The notes beneath the pieces are model-generated. The model was given only the letters and a program-made list of their open reading frames with translations. It ran no database searches and was not told where the DNA came from. Below, one piece after another: positions 17,617-28,934 of a stretch of DNA of 64,000 nucleotides. The first letter of the stretch is position 1. Every line of letters starts with the position of its first letter. The stretch spans positions 585,308 to 649,307 of the forward strand of contig NZ_GL622359.1 in the NCBI RefSeq assembly GCF_000185505.1, given 5' to 3'. This DNA comes from Pseudoramibacter alactolyticus ATCC 23263. Lineage in GTDB: Bacteria > Bacillota > Clostridia > Eubacteriales > Eubacteriaceae. A program made the position numbers and the translations under genes.

Positions 17617-18292
17617 GAGCAACAACCTCCTTTAGCATATCAAGCATTCCTTGAGACTGATGCCACTTGCGTCGGGCACCATCCGTATTAATGGCAGACA
17701 CCTGAACCAAGATATGTTTTTCCTTTTGAATCAAGTGATGCACAAATTCCTCAAAAGTTTTATTTTCCTCGCGAATATCGGCAAGGCCAATCCAATAATC
17801 GATGGGCGTTGAAATTTGCATTTTTCCCGGTTCTGCCGCCATAATCTGATAATAATGACCATCTTCAAAAACCATTTTTTCAAGAATAAGACGAGCGCCG
17901 ATGGCTTCAAGCGCTAAGCGCACAGTCTGAACATTATTCATAGGTTGCAAAACCAAATGAAAATGATGTCCTAATTTTATTTTGCCTTTCAGCAAAATGT
18001 CGGCCATCAGCAAGCCGCCCATTCCTGCTATCACAATCGCATCGCATTCTCCTGGAGCGATAATATCCAAACCAAATCCTAACCGAGTTTCAATACCAGT
18101 CATTCCGCGGTGAGTAATTTGCTTCTTCGTCTTTTGGAGTGAAGATATTGAAATATCTGAAGCAATGGCACGTTCTGATTGTCCGTTTTGAATCAACGCG
18201 ATCGGCACATAACCGTGATCCGTTCCGACGTCTAAAACGCATTCGGCCCTGCCGACAGCTTCAACAATACACTGCAGCCGTTCTGATAACAT
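17609..18292 (-). CDS. trmK: tRNA (adenine(22)-N1)-methyltransferase TrmK
   Basis: A 227-residue SAM-dependent methyltransferase. The SAM site is in VLDVGTDHGYVPIALI, followed by AIASDIS and AIVIAGMGGLLMADIL, the TrmK/YqfN signature. It methylates N1 of A22 in the D-arm of some bacterial tRNAs. The ATG follows the rpoD stop directly (TAAATG), and the C-terminus overlaps nif3, as in the dnaG-rpoD-trmK-nif3 block of Bacillus and Clostridia. It ends with TAG. Confidence 0.92.
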   Translation of the reverse strand: MLSERLQCIVEAVGRAECVLDVGTDHGYVPIALIQNGQSERAIASDISISSLQKTKKQITHRGMTGIETRLGFGLDIIAPGECDAIVIAGMGGLLMADILLKGKIKLGHHFHLVLQPMNNVQTVRLALEAIGARLILEKMVFEDGHYYQIMAAEPGKMQISTPIDYWIGLADIREENKTFEEFVHHLIQKEKHILVQVSAINTDGARRKWHQSQGMLDMLKEVVARG

Positions 18293-19483
18293 TTAGGTCA
18301 GGTAGTCCTTTAATTTTTTACTTCTGCTGGGATGACGAAGCTTCCGCAGCGCTTTTGCTTCGATTTGTCGAATTCTTTCCCGCGTGACATCGAATTCTTT
18401 GCCAACCTCTTCGAGTGTTCTTGCACGGCCGTCATCCAAACCGAAGCGCAGCCGCAACACTTTTTCTTCCCGGTCGGTTAACGTGCTCAAAACATCAATC
18501 AACTGTTCTTTTAATAGGGCATACGATGCCGCTTCTGATGGCGCCGGCGCTTCATCGTCCGGAATAAAATCACCTAAATGGCTGTCTTCTTCTTCACCAA
18601 TCGGCGTTTCAAGCGAAACCGGATCTTGGGCAATTTTTTGAATTTCCCGCACTTTATCTTCCGAAAAGCCCATTTCCTTGCCAATTTCAGCCGGAGTTGG
18701 CTCTCTTCCATATTCCTGCAGAAGTTGCCGAGAAACGCGAATCAATTTATTGATGGTTTCAACCATGTGCACCGGGATGCGGATGGTTCTCGCCTGATCG
18801 GCAATGGCTCTTGTAATGGCCTGGCGGATCCACCAAGTCGCATAGGTAGAGAATTTAAAGCCCTTGGTATAATCAAATTTTTCAACCGCCTTGATGAGAC
18901 CCAGGTTCCCTTCTTGAATTAAATCAAGAAACGACATTCCCCGCCCCACATAACGCTTAGCGATGGAGACTACCAGGCGCAAATTAGCTTCTGCCAATTC
19001 CTTTTTGGCATCTTCATCTCCGGCGGCCATCCGTTTGGCGATAGCCATTTCTTCGTCAGCTGTCAATAGCGACACACGACCGATTTCCTTTAGATACAGC
19101 CGCACCGGATCATTCACATTGACATTTTCCGTCAGATCTTCTTTTTTGTTCGTCTTTTCGTCTTTTTCGATGGAACGTAATTCTGCGATACTGGCATCGT
19201 CCAAATCCGTCATATCCATATCTTTAAATGTCAAACGAATATTTTGTTTTTGAAGATACAGATACACTGCATCGATCTCATCGGAGTCAAAATCCTTTTC
19301 TGATAGGGCGTGCTCAATGTCTTCGCTATTAAGAATCCCTTTTTGTTTGCCTCTTTCGATCAAGGATTGAATTTCGGGCAAATTCTGGATTTCTGGGGTG
19401 ACTTCCTCTTCCGACAAAGACTGAAGGGTATCCATTTGTTTCAGGACACCGTCTTTTGTCAGTGTGTTTTTTTTATCTGCCAT
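18293..19483 (-). CDS. rpoD: RNA polymerase primary sigma factor
   Basis: The 396-residue housekeeping sigma-70. An acidic N-terminal region 1.1-like domain (1-100) precedes region 1.2 ([14 protein letters not shown]), region 2 with the -10-binding helix ([18 protein letters not shown], in two parts), region 3 with [12 protein letters not shown], and region 4 with [24 protein letters not shown] for the -35. It directs transcription from the TTGACA/TATAAT-type promoters seen in the window. It overlaps dnaG by 11 nt and abuts trmK. Confidence 0.98.
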   Translation of the reverse strand: MADKKNTLTKDGVLKQMDTLQSLSEEEVTPEIQNLPEIQSLIERGKQKGILNSEDIEHALSEKDFDSDEIDAVYLYLQKQNIRLTFKDMDMTDLDDASIAELRSIEKDEKTNKKEDLTENVNVNDPVRLYLKEIGRVSLLTADEEMAIAKRMAAGDEDAKKELAEANLRLVVSIAKRYVGRGMSFLDLIQEGNLGLIKAVEKFDYTKGFKFSTYATWWIRQAITRAIADQARTIRIPVHMVETINKLIRVSRQLLQEYGREPTPAEIGKEMGFSEDKVREIQKIAQDPVSLETPIGEEEDSHLGDFIPDDEAPAPSEAASYALLKEQLIDVLSTLTDREEKVLRLRFGLDDGRARTLEEVGKEFDVTRERIRQIEAKALRKLRHPSRSKKLKDYLT

Positions 19484-21251
19484 CTTCCACCTCCTGCATG
19501 CTATCTTTTCGTTTTTTCAATTCCATTAATGCATTCAATGTCCGTGCAACTTCTGGATCGCTCGGATCCAATGTTTTAAGTTTCTTCTGCAGTGCACGCA
19601 TCGCTGCAGCATCTTTGTATTGCTTAAGCACGCGAATGCTTTCTTTGGGACTTGCTTCGCCATTCGAACTTTCCATGATGAGCGCGGTTAATGCTTGCTG
19701 CGCTTCTGGCTGATCAAGAGCGGCAATAACCGTGGCCCCTGTCATGGGTTTTCTTTCCTGATAACATTTTTTGATTTCGTGAAAAGCTTGTCGAAACATC
19801 GCATCAGAAAAATGTGATTCTGTTAAATCAAGCGCATTAAAAGGGATGGTTTGGTTTAAAAGACCAATAATGATATTCTTTTCAGCTTGGAGCACAGCCT
19901 TGGGCGTTTTTTTCTTTTGTTCCGCTAAATATTTTTTAAAAGCCGGCATTATCTGATCTTCTGAATATCCGATGTTTTTAATTGCAGCATTATAAATCAT
20001 TTTAGCAGAAATTCCTGTGCTCTGCGCGACCAATTTGGAAAAAAAGTTTTTTTCAATATCAGACCTCGCTTCCCGAATAATGGGAACAGCCTGACTCACA
20101 TAGGTCAAGCGATCATCATTCGTTTTTAATGGATTATCCTTCTTCAGACAGGTCAGCTGATATTCAATGGCTGTTTGGGCTTCCCGCACTTGTTGTCTGA
20201 AAGCGTCAACGCCATTTCTGCGAATATAAGAATCCGGGTCATCCTCGGCATTGAGCCGCACCACTTTAATTTTAAGCGGTGAATTTTTTAGAATCGCGAT
20301 CGCTTTATTCGTTGCGTTTTCTCCGGCCTGATCGCCGTCAAAGCACAAAACGATTTCGTCGACATAGCGGCTTAAAAGTTTGGCATGATGGGATGTAAAG
20401 GCCGTTCCCAATGCCGCCACTGTATTTTTAATGCCGCGCTGATACAGGGCAATAACATCCATATAGCCTTCTACCACCACCAACTGATTGTCGACGATGT
20501 TTTTCTTGGCCCGATTTAAATTAAAAAGTTCCGTCCCCTTAGAAAAAATCAGCGACTCGGGAGAATTCAAATATTTCGGGCCATGTTCCTCATTGGAAAG
20601 AATGCGGCCTCCAAATCCAATGATCTTGTCTCTGGCGTTTTGAATGGGTATCATCAATCGATTGCGAAAGCGATCGTAAAATCGCCCACGGTCATTTTTA
20701 ATTTCCACACCACTATCGACAATATCGTCAATTTTAAATTGCCTTGCCGTCAGATACTGGCACGCTTCGCGCCACTGGTCCGCTGCGTATCCCAATCCGA
20801 AGGTCTTAATAGTTCGGATATCAATGCCTCTTTCTTTAAGATATGCCAGAGCATCGGGTTGATGCTTGAGCAGTGTATAATAATGGTTGGCCAACACACG
20901 GTTTAACTCATAGAGCGTTTCTTTTCTTTGATATTTCGCATCGTCTTCGGAAGTGCTTTTAGGTAAATGAATATTGGCTCGTTCCGCCAGATATTGGATC
21001 GCTTCCGGAAAGCTCATATTCTCTTTGTCCATTACAAAGGAAATGACATTTCCCCCCACACCACAGCCAAAGCAATGATACAGCTGTTTATCTTGCGACA
21101 CTGAAAATGATGGTGTTCGTTCATTGTGAAATGGACAACATCCCATATATGAATGGCCTGATTTTTTCAGTTGAACGTATTGGGAGACCACATCGATAAT
21201 ATCATTGGCTTCTATGACACGCTGAATGATCTCTTCCGAATATTTCGGCAT
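19473..21251 (-). CDS. dnaG: DNA primase DnaG
   Basis: A 592-residue primase synthesising RNA primers at the replication fork. The N-terminal zinc finger shows [11 protein letters not shown] and HCFGCGVGG. The core follows with GFGGR and the TOPRIM signatures [14 protein letters not shown] and [12 protein letters not shown]. The C-terminal helicase-binding region is less conserved. Length is typical. It heads the dnaG-rpoD-trmK-nif3 gene block, with ribF ending just upstream. Confidence 0.97.
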   Translation of the reverse strand: MPKYSEEIIQRVIEANDIIDVVSQYVQLKKSGHSYMGCCPFHNERTPSFSVSQDKQLYHCFGCGVGGNVISFVMDKENMSFPEAIQYLAERANIHLPKSTSEDDAKYQRKETLYELNRVLANHYYTLLKHQPDALAYLKERGIDIRTIKTFGLGYAADQWREACQYLTARQFKIDDIVDSGVEIKNDRGRFYDRFRNRLMIPIQNARDKIIGFGGRILSNEEHGPKYLNSPESLIFSKGTELFNLNRAKKNIVDNQLVVVEGYMDVIALYQRGIKNTVAALGTAFTSHHAKLLSRYVDEIVLCFDGDQAGENATNKAIAILKNSPLKIKVVRLNAEDDPDSYIRRNGVDAFRQQVREAQTAIEYQLTCLKKDNPLKTNDDRLTYVSQAVPIIREARSDIEKNFFSKLVAQSTGISAKMIYNAAIKNIGYSEDQIMPAFKKYLAEQKKKTPKAVLQAEKNIIIGLLNQTIPFNALDLTESHFSDAMFRQAFHEIKKCYQERKPMTGATVIAALDQPEAQQALTALIMESSNGEASPKESIRVLKQYKDAAAMRALQKKLKTLDPSDPEVARTLNALMELKKRKDSMQEVEDGR

Positions 21252-21289
21252 TCAATCATCCCCTTTCGCCCTCTATTTAAAGAATCCTT

Positions 21290-22201
21290 TTATTTTTTGC
21301 GATACATTTGGTCTATAAAATGGATATCGTGCTTGATACGCGCAATAAGTGCATCCACAGACTCAAACTTAATTTCATCCCGGATCTTTTTTAAAAATGA
21401 CACCTTCAGATGATGTCCGTAAATATTTTGATTAAAATCATAAATATAGGTTTCAATGCTGTATGGATGTTTATCAAATGTTGGATTATATCCTAAATTG
21501 GTCAATCCGTCATACTGCTTGCCGTCAAGTTCCACTTTTGTAAAATAAACACCGGTGCTTGGCATAATAACGGAAACATCCGACTGCAAATTAGCTGTTG
21601 GCACATCGAAGGTATGTCCAAGGCGTTTCCCGGTCACAATCTTTCCCTCGACGGCATAAGGTCGGCCCAAAAGCGGCGGCACATCCTCCACTTTCCCCGT
21701 GGCAACTAATTCGCGAATGCGCGTTGAACTTACTGTTTCCCCCCCGATGACACACGGCGGCATCACAGAAACCGTAAAGCCGTATTCACTTCCAAAATCC
21801 ACCAGATCCTTAGTCATTCCGGCACCTTTATAGCCGAAAGTATAATTAAAGCCGACCACCAAATGCCTAACATTGTATTTCAGCAATAAATAATCGCGAA
21901 TAAAAGCTTCCGGCGATAGGTTCATCAATTCTTCCGTGAATTGATTGATAAAGATTCGATCAATCCCCATGGCCTTCATCGCAGCTGTCTTTTGAGCATT
22001 GGTTGTAATCATTTTGGGCGCATAGGCCGGGAAGATCAACTTGAGCGGGTGACTTTCAAAGGTCATCACACCGGACAGCCAATGATTTGCTTCGGCAATG
22101 ACCATCGTCTTTTCTAAAAGCTTTTGATGTCCCTTGTGAACGCCGTCAAAGAAACCTAAAGCTAATGCAATTTCCTGATTTATATATTCTTCTGTCATCA
22201 T
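21290..22201 (-). CDS. ribF: Bifunctional riboflavin kinase / FAD synthetase
   Basis: A 303-residue two-domain enzyme making FMN and FAD from riboflavin and ATP. The N-terminal FMN adenylyltransferase half has ALGFFDGVHKGHQKLL and SSTRIRELV. The C-terminal kinase half has GKRLGHTFDVPTANL and TGVYF, with the substrate residues in NLGYNPTF. It starts 1 nt after the truB stop, in the usual truB-ribF order. Confidence 0.96.
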   Translation of the reverse strand: MMTEEYINQEIALALGFFDGVHKGHQKLLEKTMVIAEANHWLSGVMTFESHPLKLIFPAYAPKMITTNAQKTAAMKAMGIDRIFINQFTEELMNLSPEAFIRDYLLLKYNVRHLVVGFNYTFGYKGAGMTKDLVDFGSEYGFTVSVMPPCVIGGETVSSTRIRELVATGKVEDVPPLLGRPYAVEGKIVTGKRLGHTFDVPTANLQSDVSVIMPSTGVYFTKVELDGKQYDGLTNLGYNPTFDKHPYSIETYIYDFNQNIYGHHLKVSFLKKIRDEIKFESVDALIARIKHDIHFIDQMYRKK

Positions 22202-22202
22202 A

Positions 22203-23150
22203 TTATTCTGAATTCATCATTTTCAGCGGACGCACGCAAGGTTCAGTCGGCTGGACTTTACCGTTTAATCTAAATTGGCCGATTCCTTTAAATCTGCCTT
22301 GGCTATCGTAGATACGCAGCAATTGGTCGGCTTCCAATTTTTCAAAACCGGTCATACTGTTCCAAGCGTAAAGTTCTGCGCCGTTTCCAATAAAGCGATC
22401 GCCCCATGCATTGCTTTGCACCGAATCATATTGATCTAAAAAGCGTTCAGCTGACTGAAGCCTTTCGAAACGCTCTGCCATCGACATTTTTTCAAGGTTG
22501 CTCAAGGTATGCGCATTTTCAATACGCCACCGCCCGACCGCCGTGCGTCTCAAATCACCCATACAAGCACAGGTATTCATCACCGTTCCCAGATCATGAC
22601 ACAAGCTGCGGATGTAGGTTCCCGACGAACAGTGGACCAAAAATTCGCAGCGCTGGGGCAATGCATCGATTTTTCGAATTTCTATTTGATAAATACGGAT
22701 CGCTCTCTCCGGCATCTCAACCATTCGGCCGGCTCGCGCATAATCGTAATATTTTTTTCCGTCTTTTTTTAAAGCCGAATAAATCGGCGGTTTTTGCATT
22801 AAATCGCCCTTAAATTGCTGCAACGCGTGATGCAATGCAGCAATAGAAAAATCCGGTGTGCATACTCGGAGCACTTTCCCTGTCGCATCATAAGTATCTG
22901 TTTCCAAACCAAAAATTACTTCGGCCTGATAGGTTTTATCTGTATCTGTAAAATATTGAATAAATTTGGTAGCCGGCCCAAAACACACCAGCATCACACC
23001 AGACGCATTAGGATCCAACGTGCCAGTATGTCCGATTTTTTTGAATTGGTAAAGTCGACGCAGACTATTGATAACATCATGAGAGGTCACTCCCTTGGGT
23101 TTATCCACAATCAATACGCCGTTTGGCTGTTTCACTGATTTATTCGTCAT
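22203..23150 (-). CDS. truB: tRNA pseudouridine(55) synthase TruB
   Basis: A 315-residue pseudouridine synthase modifying U55 in the T-loop of tRNAs. The N-terminus GVLIVDKPKGVTSHDV is typical, and the catalytic Asp lies in HTGTLDPNASGV. PPIYSALKKDGKKYYDYARAG is the next family block, read here in parts. Its ATG overlaps the nrnA stop (ATGA). Confidence 0.96.
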   Translation of the reverse strand: MTNKSVKQPNGVLIVDKPKGVTSHDVINSLRRLYQFKKIGHTGTLDPNASGVMLVCFGPATKFIQYFTDTDKTYQAEVIFGLETDTYDATGKVLRVCTPDFSIAALHHALQQFKGDLMQKPPIYSALKKDGKKYYDYARAGRMVEMPERAIRIYQIEIRKIDALPQRCEFLVHCSSGTYIRSLCHDLGTVMNTCACMGDLRRTAVGRWRIENAHTLSNLEKMSMAERFERLQSAERFLDQYDSVQSNAWGDRFIGNGAELYAWNSMTGFEKLEADQLLRIYDSQGRFKGIGQFRLNGKVQPTEPCVRPLKMMNSE

Positions 23151-24112
23151 CTGTCAATGCTACCGGCCACCAAATCAATCAATGCGTTTTGGATTTCCAT
23201 CAAATCACCGGCAAATGTCAACCCGGCCGCTCGTTTATGACCACCGCCTCCATAACGCTTGGCAATAACCGAAACATCAATATCAAACGGAGAACGCGAT
23301 CTGAGCGAAATGCGGTATTGCCCCGGCGTGATTTCTTTAATGGTTGCAGCCACCATGATTCCCAAGGTATTCATGCCGATATTGGCAATGTCATCTGTGA
23401 TATTAATATCACCGCCATATTTTTGAATCGTTGCATGATCAAGCAATACCCATCCAATCCGGCCGTTGTCCAAGACTTTCAGCACCGAAGCCGCCGCCCC
23501 GTACATTTTCATTTGATCGTAGGATTTTTCACAATGCAACTGTTTCGATAGAACGGCGAAGTCATTCCGATAAGCGTAAAGCTGCGCTACAATTTCATGG
23601 GTCTCAGCTGTCACATTTGAAAATTGAAACGAGCCGGTATCCGTCGAAATACCGGCGAAAACAGCATCTGCAATTTCTGCGTCCAATTCAATATTCATTT
23701 GCATCAACAGCCGAAAAACCAATTCGGCTGTCGCCGAGGTAATTTCCACATGATTGAGAACGCCATAGCCCTCATTGCTTTGATGATGGTCTATGACGAT
23801 ACTGCAATCATGAGGGGGCAATTCCTTTGGTTTAAAAGCAAAGGACAAAGTCGAACAGTCCACAAAAACCAGTGCGTCATAGTGATCAGCCATGTTGCGA
23901 TTAAAGCAGTTGATTTCTGGCAACCCGGCAAGCTTTTGCTCCACTGGCGTCTGTACATAATAATCGACTTTTTTACGACATTTTTTCAACCCCAGTCCCA
24001 AAGCAATGGCGGAACCAATAGCATCGCCATCCGGTTTTTGATGAGCCATGATCAAAAAACGATCATGAGTTTTCAGATAATCTGCAATTTCCTGTGAGAT
24101 GGGTCTGATCAT
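23147..24112 (-). CDS. nrnA: Bifunctional oligoribonuclease / pAp phosphatase NrnA (DHH family)
   Basis: A 321-residue DHH/DHHA1 phosphoesterase. Metal-ligand motifs are HQKPDGDAIGSA, FVDCS and VIDHHQSNEG; the C-terminal substrate domain has RYGGGGHKRAAG. NrnA degrades nanoRNA and dephosphorylates 3'-phosphoadenosine 5'-phosphate. It overlaps rbfA and truB by ATGA on both sides, showing tight coupling in the infB operon. Confidence 0.93.
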   Translation of the reverse strand: MIRPISQEIADYLKTHDRFLIMAHQKPDGDAIGSAIALGLGLKKCRKKVDYYVQTPVEQKLAGLPEINCFNRNMADHYDALVFVDCSTLSFAFKPKELPPHDCSIVIDHHQSNEGYGVLNHVEITSATAELVFRLLMQMNIELDAEIADAVFAGISTDTGSFQFSNVTAETHEIVAQLYAYRNDFAVLSKQLHCEKSYDQMKMYGAAASVLKVLDNGRIGWVLLDHATIQKYGGDINITDDIANIGMNTLGIMVAATIKEITPGQYRISLRSRSPFDIDVSVIAKRYGGGGHKRAAGLTFAGDLMEIQNALIDLVAGSIDR

Positions 24113-24474
24113 GCCTTTTCACTTTCCTGCTGATGCAGTTCATTTAAAATGGCATCAATGTGCATGCCGTAAGCAACCGATTCATCCCGTTTAAAGTGCA
24201 GTTCCGGAATCATATGTGTTTTCATGATTTTTCCAAGGCTGCTGCGCAAAAATCCCTTCGCCTTTTTCAGGGCCTCCATAACACCTTGCGCATCCTCTTC
24301 CGATCCAAGCACACTGATGTACACTGTGGCCACTTTTAAATCAGGTGTTGCCTTGACGCCAGTAATACTTAAAGTATTGTTGTGCAGGCGTTTATCTTTC
24401 GTTTTCTGTCGAATGATCAAACTCAGTTCTCTTTGAATCTGAGCGTCAATCTTTTCTTTTCTATGAGAAGCCAT
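24109..24474 (-). CDS. rbfA: Ribosome-binding factor A
   Basis: A 121-residue KH-fold factor for 30S maturation and 16S rRNA 5'-end processing. Family features are REKIDAQIQRELSLII at the N-terminus and the strand-helix core ATVYISVLGSEEDAQGVMEAL with GFLRSSLGK. It lies between infB and nrnA as in other Firmicutes. Confidence 0.94.
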   Translation of the reverse strand: MASHRKEKIDAQIQRELSLIIRQKTKDKRLHNNTLSITGVKATPDLKVATVYISVLGSEEDAQGVMEALKKAKGFLRSSLGKIMKTHMIPELHFKRDESVAYGMHIDAILNELHQQESEKA

Positions 24475-24525
24475 CTTGATTAGCCCTTTCTATTTTTGAT
24501 TTTCAGTCCCAATGAGGGTAAAACT

Positions 24526-26904
24526 CTAAAGTTCGCGCTTAACAGCTTCATTGACAAAAGTTTCGATCACATCGCCTTCTTTAATATCGTTGTAGTTTTC
24601 GATACCGATACCGCATTCGTAACCTTGGTTGACTTCTTTCACATCGTCTTTGAATCGGCGCAGTGAAGCGATCTTCCCTTCAAAAACAACAATGCCGTCT
24701 CGTGCGACACGCACTTCATCGGAGCGACTGATCTTCCCGTCTGTAACATAAGCACCGGCGATAATGACGCCTCCCGGAATTCTGAAGGTAGAGCGCACTT
24801 CCGCATCTCCGGTTACTTTTTCCACAAACTCCGGATCGAGCAGCCCTTCCATGGCTTTCTTCACATCGTCAATCGCATCGTAAATAACACGATAGAGGTG
24901 AATATCGATTTTTTCATTTTCAGCAGCCGCCAATGCATTTTTATCCGGACGCACATTAAATCCAATAATAATCGCGTCGGAGGTGGTCGCCAGCAATACG
25001 TCTGATTCATTGACCGCACCAACAGCACCATGAATGACATTGACTTTAACTTCGTCATTACTCAATTTTTGAAGCGATTGCGACAATGCTTCAACCGATC
25101 CCTGAACATCCGCTTTTACAATCAGATTGATATCTTTGACATCGCCTTCCTGAATTCGAGAGAACAGATCATCCAACGAAACTTTCGCTTTTGCCTGACG
25201 GTTGTTCTTTTCCTGTTCGAGGCGCTGTTCCGCCATTTGTCTTGCTTCCTTGTCTGACGGCATAACGATAAAGTCATCGCCGGCCTCCGGTGTTCCGGAA
25301 AGGCCTGAAATTTCAACGGGTCTCGACGGACCTGCCTTTTTGATTCGACGGCCTTTATCATCAACCATGGTTCGCACGCGGCCATAGGTCGTTCCAGAGA
25401 GGATCGCATCGCCGAGGTGAAGCGTCCCCTGCTGAACCAAAATGGAAGCGGTTGAGCCTTTGCCCTTTTTCACCCGCGCTTCAATCACACAACCGCGCGC
25501 CGGCCGATCGGGATCTGCCTTCAATTCTTCGATTTCGGCAACCAACAAAATGTTTTCTAACAATTCGTCGATATTTTTGCCTTTTTTGGCCGAAACCGGA
25601 ACCGCGATAACATCACCGCCCCATTCTTCAACAATCACACCTTGATCGACCAACTCCTGCTTGACGCGTTCGGGATTGGCACCTTCTTTATCGATTTTAT
25701 TGATTGCAACAATGATCGGCACTTTTGCCGCCTTGGCATGATTGATGGCTTCTATCGTCTGCGGCATCACACCATCATCCGCAGCCACAACCAAAACAGC
25801 AATGTCCGTCATTTGAGCACCGCGTGAGCGCATGGCCGTAAACGCGGCGTGGCCCGGGGTGTCAATAAAAGTGATCGACTTCCCTTGAATCTTAACCGTG
25901 TACGCCCCAATATGCTGGGTGATGCCGCCGGCTTCACCCGCTGTTACATGTGATTTCCGGATACGGTCAAGCAGCGATGTTTTACCGTGATCAACATGCC
26001 CCATGACGGTGACAACTGGCGGTCGGATTTCTTCATTACCCGTTTCCTCTTCGTCATATTCCTCGAGCATTTTTTCAAAAACATCTTCAACTTTAACGGC
26101 TTCAACTTCATACCCCAGTTCATCACAAACCAATTGCGCTGTATCAAAGTCGATCCTTTGATTGATCGTGGCCATGGTTCCGGCGAGCATCAAAATTTTA
26201 ATGATTTCGGTCGCTGCAACATCTAATGTCTCAGCCAGCTCACTAACTGTAATGTTTTCCGGGATGGCATAGACTTTATTTTTTGCCTGTTCCGTTTTCT
26301 TTTCGTCTTTTTTCTTTTTGTAGACCGCGTGAGAGGTTTTTCCCTTTTTACTGTGATCTTTCACCTTAAGAGCCGGCTCATTTTGGCGGTTGGCGCGATC
26401 CTTTTTATTTTTCTTTTTGCGATTTTTTTTATTTTCGCCATTTTGTTTCGGCAATGCCTCCGCACCATTTTTCTTTTTTAATCCCGACGCATGTTCTTGA
26501 GGCCCTGATTGTTTTGGCTTAGCCGATTTCTGCTTTATATCAGCTGTTTTTTTCTTTTCAGTACGCTTTTTATCCGCACCCTGAGCTTTTTCCGAATGAT
26601 CTGCGTGCGATTGTTTTATCTTTTGTTTCGGAACTTGTTTTGATTTTTGTGATGCCGTCTTGGCTTCTTCTTTTGCAGCGGAGGTTTTCTTAGAAGGCAC
26701 TTTTTTCTTTTTAGCCGGCGTCTGTTCTTCAGTGCGCCGGTCCTTCTCGGGATCAAATTGTTTTTTAAAATTTTCAACTTGTTGATCTGTCAGCGCACTC
26801 ATATGATTTTTAACCGGGATTTCAAATCGGTTTAAGATCTGGACAAATTCTCTGCTTGGAATATCATACTGACTTGCTAATTGATATACTCTCAATTTTG
26901 CCAT
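24526..26904 (-). CDS. infB: Translation initiation factor IF-2
   Basis: A 792-residue GTPase that brings initiator tRNA to the 30S subunit. The ATG at 26904 has AAAGGAGG; a longer frame to 26958 is rejected. Domains: IF2-N at 1-45, a very Lys-rich, Ala/Gln/Glu linker of about 180 residues with no fold, a second IF2-N ([17 protein letters not shown]), the GTPase with [17 protein letters not shown] and NKID, then domains II-IV. The long lysine-rich linker is at the upper end for the family. Confidence 0.97.
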   Translation of the reverse strand: MAKLRVYQLASQYDIPSREFVQILNRFEIPVKNHMSALTDQQVENFKKQFDPEKDRRTEEQTPAKKKKVPSKKTSAAKEEAKTASQKSKQVPKQKIKQSHADHSEKAQGADKKRTEKKKTADIKQKSAKPKQSGPQEHASGLKKKNGAEALPKQNGENKKNRKKKNKKDRANRQNEPALKVKDHSKKGKTSHAVYKKKKDEKKTEQAKNKVYAIPENITVSELAETLDVAATEIIKILMLAGTMATINQRIDFDTAQLVCDELGYEVEAVKVEDVFEKMLEEYDEEETGNEEIRPPVVTVMGHVDHGKTSLLDRIRKSHVTAGEAGGITQHIGAYTVKIQGKSITFIDTPGHAAFTAMRSRGAQMTDIAVLVVAADDGVMPQTIEAINHAKAAKVPIIVAINKIDKEGANPERVKQELVDQGVIVEEWGGDVIAVPVSAKKGKNIDELLENILLVAEIEELKADPDRPARGCVIEARVKKGKGSTASILVQQGTLHLGDAILSGTTYGRVRTMVDDKGRRIKKAGPSRPVEISGLSGTPEAGDDFIVMPSDKEARQMAEQRLEQEKNNRQAKAKVSLDDLFSRIQEGDVKDINLIVKADVQGSVEALSQSLQKLSNDEVKVNVIHGAVGAVNESDVLLATTSDAIIIGFNVRPDKNALAAAENEKIDIHLYRVIYDAIDDVKKAMEGLLDPEFVEKVTGDAEVRSTFRIPGGVIIAGAYVTDGKISRSDEVRVARDGIVVFEGKIASLRRFKDDVKEVNQGYECGIGIENYNDIKEGDVIETFVNEAVKREL

Positions 26905-26926
26905 ATAATTTCCTCCTTTATTATAT

Positions 26927-27199
26927 TTACATGGGCTGTATTTCCTTACGTAATGCAACTATCAGTTGGTCAAACGCTTCATTACTGATCGACTGTTTTA
27001 AAGCCGATTGAAGGGTTTCTTTTTTTAATTTATCAAGACACTGCAAGTTCCGACAGATATAGGCTCCCCGACCGTTCTTCTTCCCTGTCAGATCATATGT
27101 CAACCCTTCGGTTTCGTTATATACGATTCGAATTAAATCTTTCTTGGGTTGTTTCTCTTTACATGCAATGCATGTTCGCATCGGTATTTTTTTCATCAT
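26927..27199 (-). CDS. ylxR: YlxR/RnpM-family RNA-binding protein
   Basis: A small protein of about 90 residues with [21 protein letters not shown] and [15 protein letters not shown], the conserved YlxR blocks. YlxR (renamed RnpM in recent work) binds RNA and has been linked to RNase P activity. It starts one nucleotide after the nusA stop, at the first of two tandem ATGs (27199 or 27196). The frame extends upstream inside nusA, but that part is a shadow. The ylxQ gene that often follows is absent; infB is only 22 nt away. Confidence 0.9.
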   Translation of the reverse strand: MMKKIPMRTCIACKEKQPKKDLIRIVYNETEGLTYDLTGKKNGRGAYICRNLQCLDKLKKETLQSALKQSISNEAFDQLIVALRKEIQPM

Positions 27200-27200
27200 T

Positions 27201-28436
27201 TCAATCGTTCGGAAGCGTTTCTGCTTCAATAGGATCATCTGCCAAAACATCGGTCTCTGTATCTGAATCGTCGTCCAGCAATCCAGCGCCGGCATCATCA
27301 CTGAGCACTTCATCCATCTCTTGCAGGATATCATCCACCAATTTCTCGGTTTCTTTTTCCTGGGAAAATTCCTCTCTCAAATTCGGATTTTCATCCAGCA
27401 TCGCCTGAAAATCACTGGCACTTTTAATATCAATCTTCCAGCCAGTCAATCGAACCGCCAAGCGAACATTTTGTCCTTCTTTGCCAATCGCCAACGAAAA
27501 TTGAAAATCGTCAACCACAGCATACGCCTGTTTATCGCGAGGATTAGCCAAAACCTCAATAACGTTGGCCGGACTCAAAGCGTTGGCGATAAATTCATGA
27601 ATATCTTCGTTATAGCGAATGACATCAATTTTTTCACCGCCCAATTCATCAATAATATTTTGGATGCGCGTGCCACGGTATCCCACACAGGATCCAACCG
27701 GATCAACCGTGCTGTCATTCGATTTAACCGCAATTTTTGAACGTGAACCCGCTTCTCGAGCGATGCTTTCAACATCGACCACGCCATCGTAAATTTCCGG
27801 TACCTCCTCTTCGAGAAGCCGTTTAAGCAATCCGGAATGCGTTCTGGACACCATAATTTCCGGTCCTTTGCTCGTTTCCTTGACTGAAGTAATGTAAACA
27901 CGAATGCGCTGTCCCGCTTTATAATGCTCGGTCGGAATCTGCTCGGAAAGCGGCATCAACCCCGTCGCATCGCCGATATCCACATAGACCATTCGGCGAT
28001 CCACATGATCAATTTTTCCTGTCACAACTTCATCTTGGCGTTCAATAAATGTGTCGTAAATATTTTTACGTTCCTGCTCCTTAATCTTTTGATAAATCAT
28101 TTGTTTGGCATTTTGGGCTGCAATGCGGCCAAAATGCCTCGGTGCAATTTTTTTCTCAATCATTTGACCGATTTCCGCCGCTTCATCAATCGCCAAGGCC
28201 TCTGCCAATGTCTTTTCCTTATCGGGATCCATCACCTCATCGACAACCAGCCAGGTAGTGTATACCTGAATCTCACCAGAAGACCGGTCAAACCTCACCT
28301 CAACATTTTGTTCAGACCCATAATTCTTGCGATAAGCCTGTTCAATCGAGCTTTCGATTGCCTCTATCAATTCTTCTTTATTAATGCCCTTTTCCTTTTC
28401 TAAAACGTCCAGGGCCGCTAAAAATTCTGCATTCAT
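27201..28436 (-). CDS. nusA: Transcription termination/antitermination factor NusA
   Basis: A 411-residue elongation factor. It has the RNAP-binding N-terminal domain (1-130), an S1 domain ([19 protein letters not shown]), and two KH domains ([17 protein letters not shown] and [18 protein letters not shown]). The last 50 residues form an acidic tail ([10 protein letters not shown] type) rather than the AR repeats of E. coli NusA. It follows rimP in the classic operon. Confidence 0.97.
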   Translation of the reverse strand: MNAEFLAALDVLEKEKGINKEELIEAIESSIEQAYRKNYGSEQNVEVRFDRSSGEIQVYTTWLVVDEVMDPDKEKTLAEALAIDEAAEIGQMIEKKIAPRHFGRIAAQNAKQMIYQKIKEQERKNIYDTFIERQDEVVTGKIDHVDRRMVYVDIGDATGLMPLSEQIPTEHYKAGQRIRVYITSVKETSKGPEIMVSRTHSGLLKRLLEEEVPEIYDGVVDVESIAREAGSRSKIAVKSNDSTVDPVGSCVGYRGTRIQNIIDELGGEKIDVIRYNEDIHEFIANALSPANVIEVLANPRDKQAYAVVDDFQFSLAIGKEGQNVRLAVRLTGWKIDIKSASDFQAMLDENPNLREEFSQEKETEKLVDDILQEMDEVLSDDAGAGLLDDDSDTETDVLADDPIEAETLPND

Positions 28437-28445
28437 TTTCTACTC

Positions 28446-28901
28446 CTAAAATTCAAAATGAAGAGATGCTTTTGCAATTGATTTAAACGGGATCGTTAAC
28501 GGCTCAGCGTCACCCTCTTGAACCACAATTTTTTCATCATCAACAAAGCGCAAAACAGCACATAATTGTTTTTGCCCATCGATGGCCTCAAAAAGTTTTA
28601 AATCAATCATTTCGCCGACAACTGCCCGATAATGTTTCAATCTCGTCAGTTTACGTTCTAATCCCGGCGAAGACACCTGAAGGGTATATGTTTCAGCGAT
28701 TGGATCCGCTGCGTCCAAAAACGCACTGATTTCTCGGCTGACTTTTTCGCAGTCTTCCAAGCTGATCCCTTCCTTCCGATCAATGTAGACCGTTAAAATG
28801 CGTTTTTTCCCGGCCTTTTCAAAATCCACATCGTAAAGTTCATAGCCCAAAGTCGTCACCTGTGGCTTGAGCAACTCATAAATCGCGTCTTTCCTTGCCA
28901 T
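28446..28901 (-). CDS. rimP: Ribosome maturation factor RimP
   Basis: A 151-residue 30S assembly factor. GYELYDVDFEKAGKKRILTVYIDR and the SPGLERKLTRLKHY block are diagnostic (read in parts). The ATG at 28901 has AAAGGAG upstream; a longer frame to 28955 would run through the promoter region and is rejected. First gene of the rimP-nusA-ylxR-infB operon. Confidence 0.93.
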   Translation of the reverse strand: MARKDAIYELLKPQVTTLGYELYDVDFEKAGKKRILTVYIDRKEGISLEDCEKVSREISAFLDAADPIAETYTLQVSSPGLERKLTRLKHYRAVVGEMIDLKLFEAIDGQKQLCAVLRFVDDEKIVVQEGDAEPLTIPFKSIAKASLHFEF

Positions 28902-28912
28902 TTTTCTCCTTT

Positions 28913-28932
28913 GAGAATATTGTATCATTCTC
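28913..28932 (-). promoter_or_regulatory. Possible rimP operon promoter inside an inverted repeat
   Basis: A minus-strand -10-like TACAAT (28919-28924) lies inside the repeat GAGAAT-N8-ATTCTC. The -35 region (CTCTTG at 17 bp) is poor, and the transcript leader would be only about 10 nt, so support is weak. Confidence 0.3.
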
Positions 28933-28934
28933 AT

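Noticed and set aside
24526-26904. Lys-rich low-complexity stretch of infB as a separate or inserted element
   Set aside because: Lysine/alanine-rich linkers between the IF2-N domains are normal in Firmicute IF-2.
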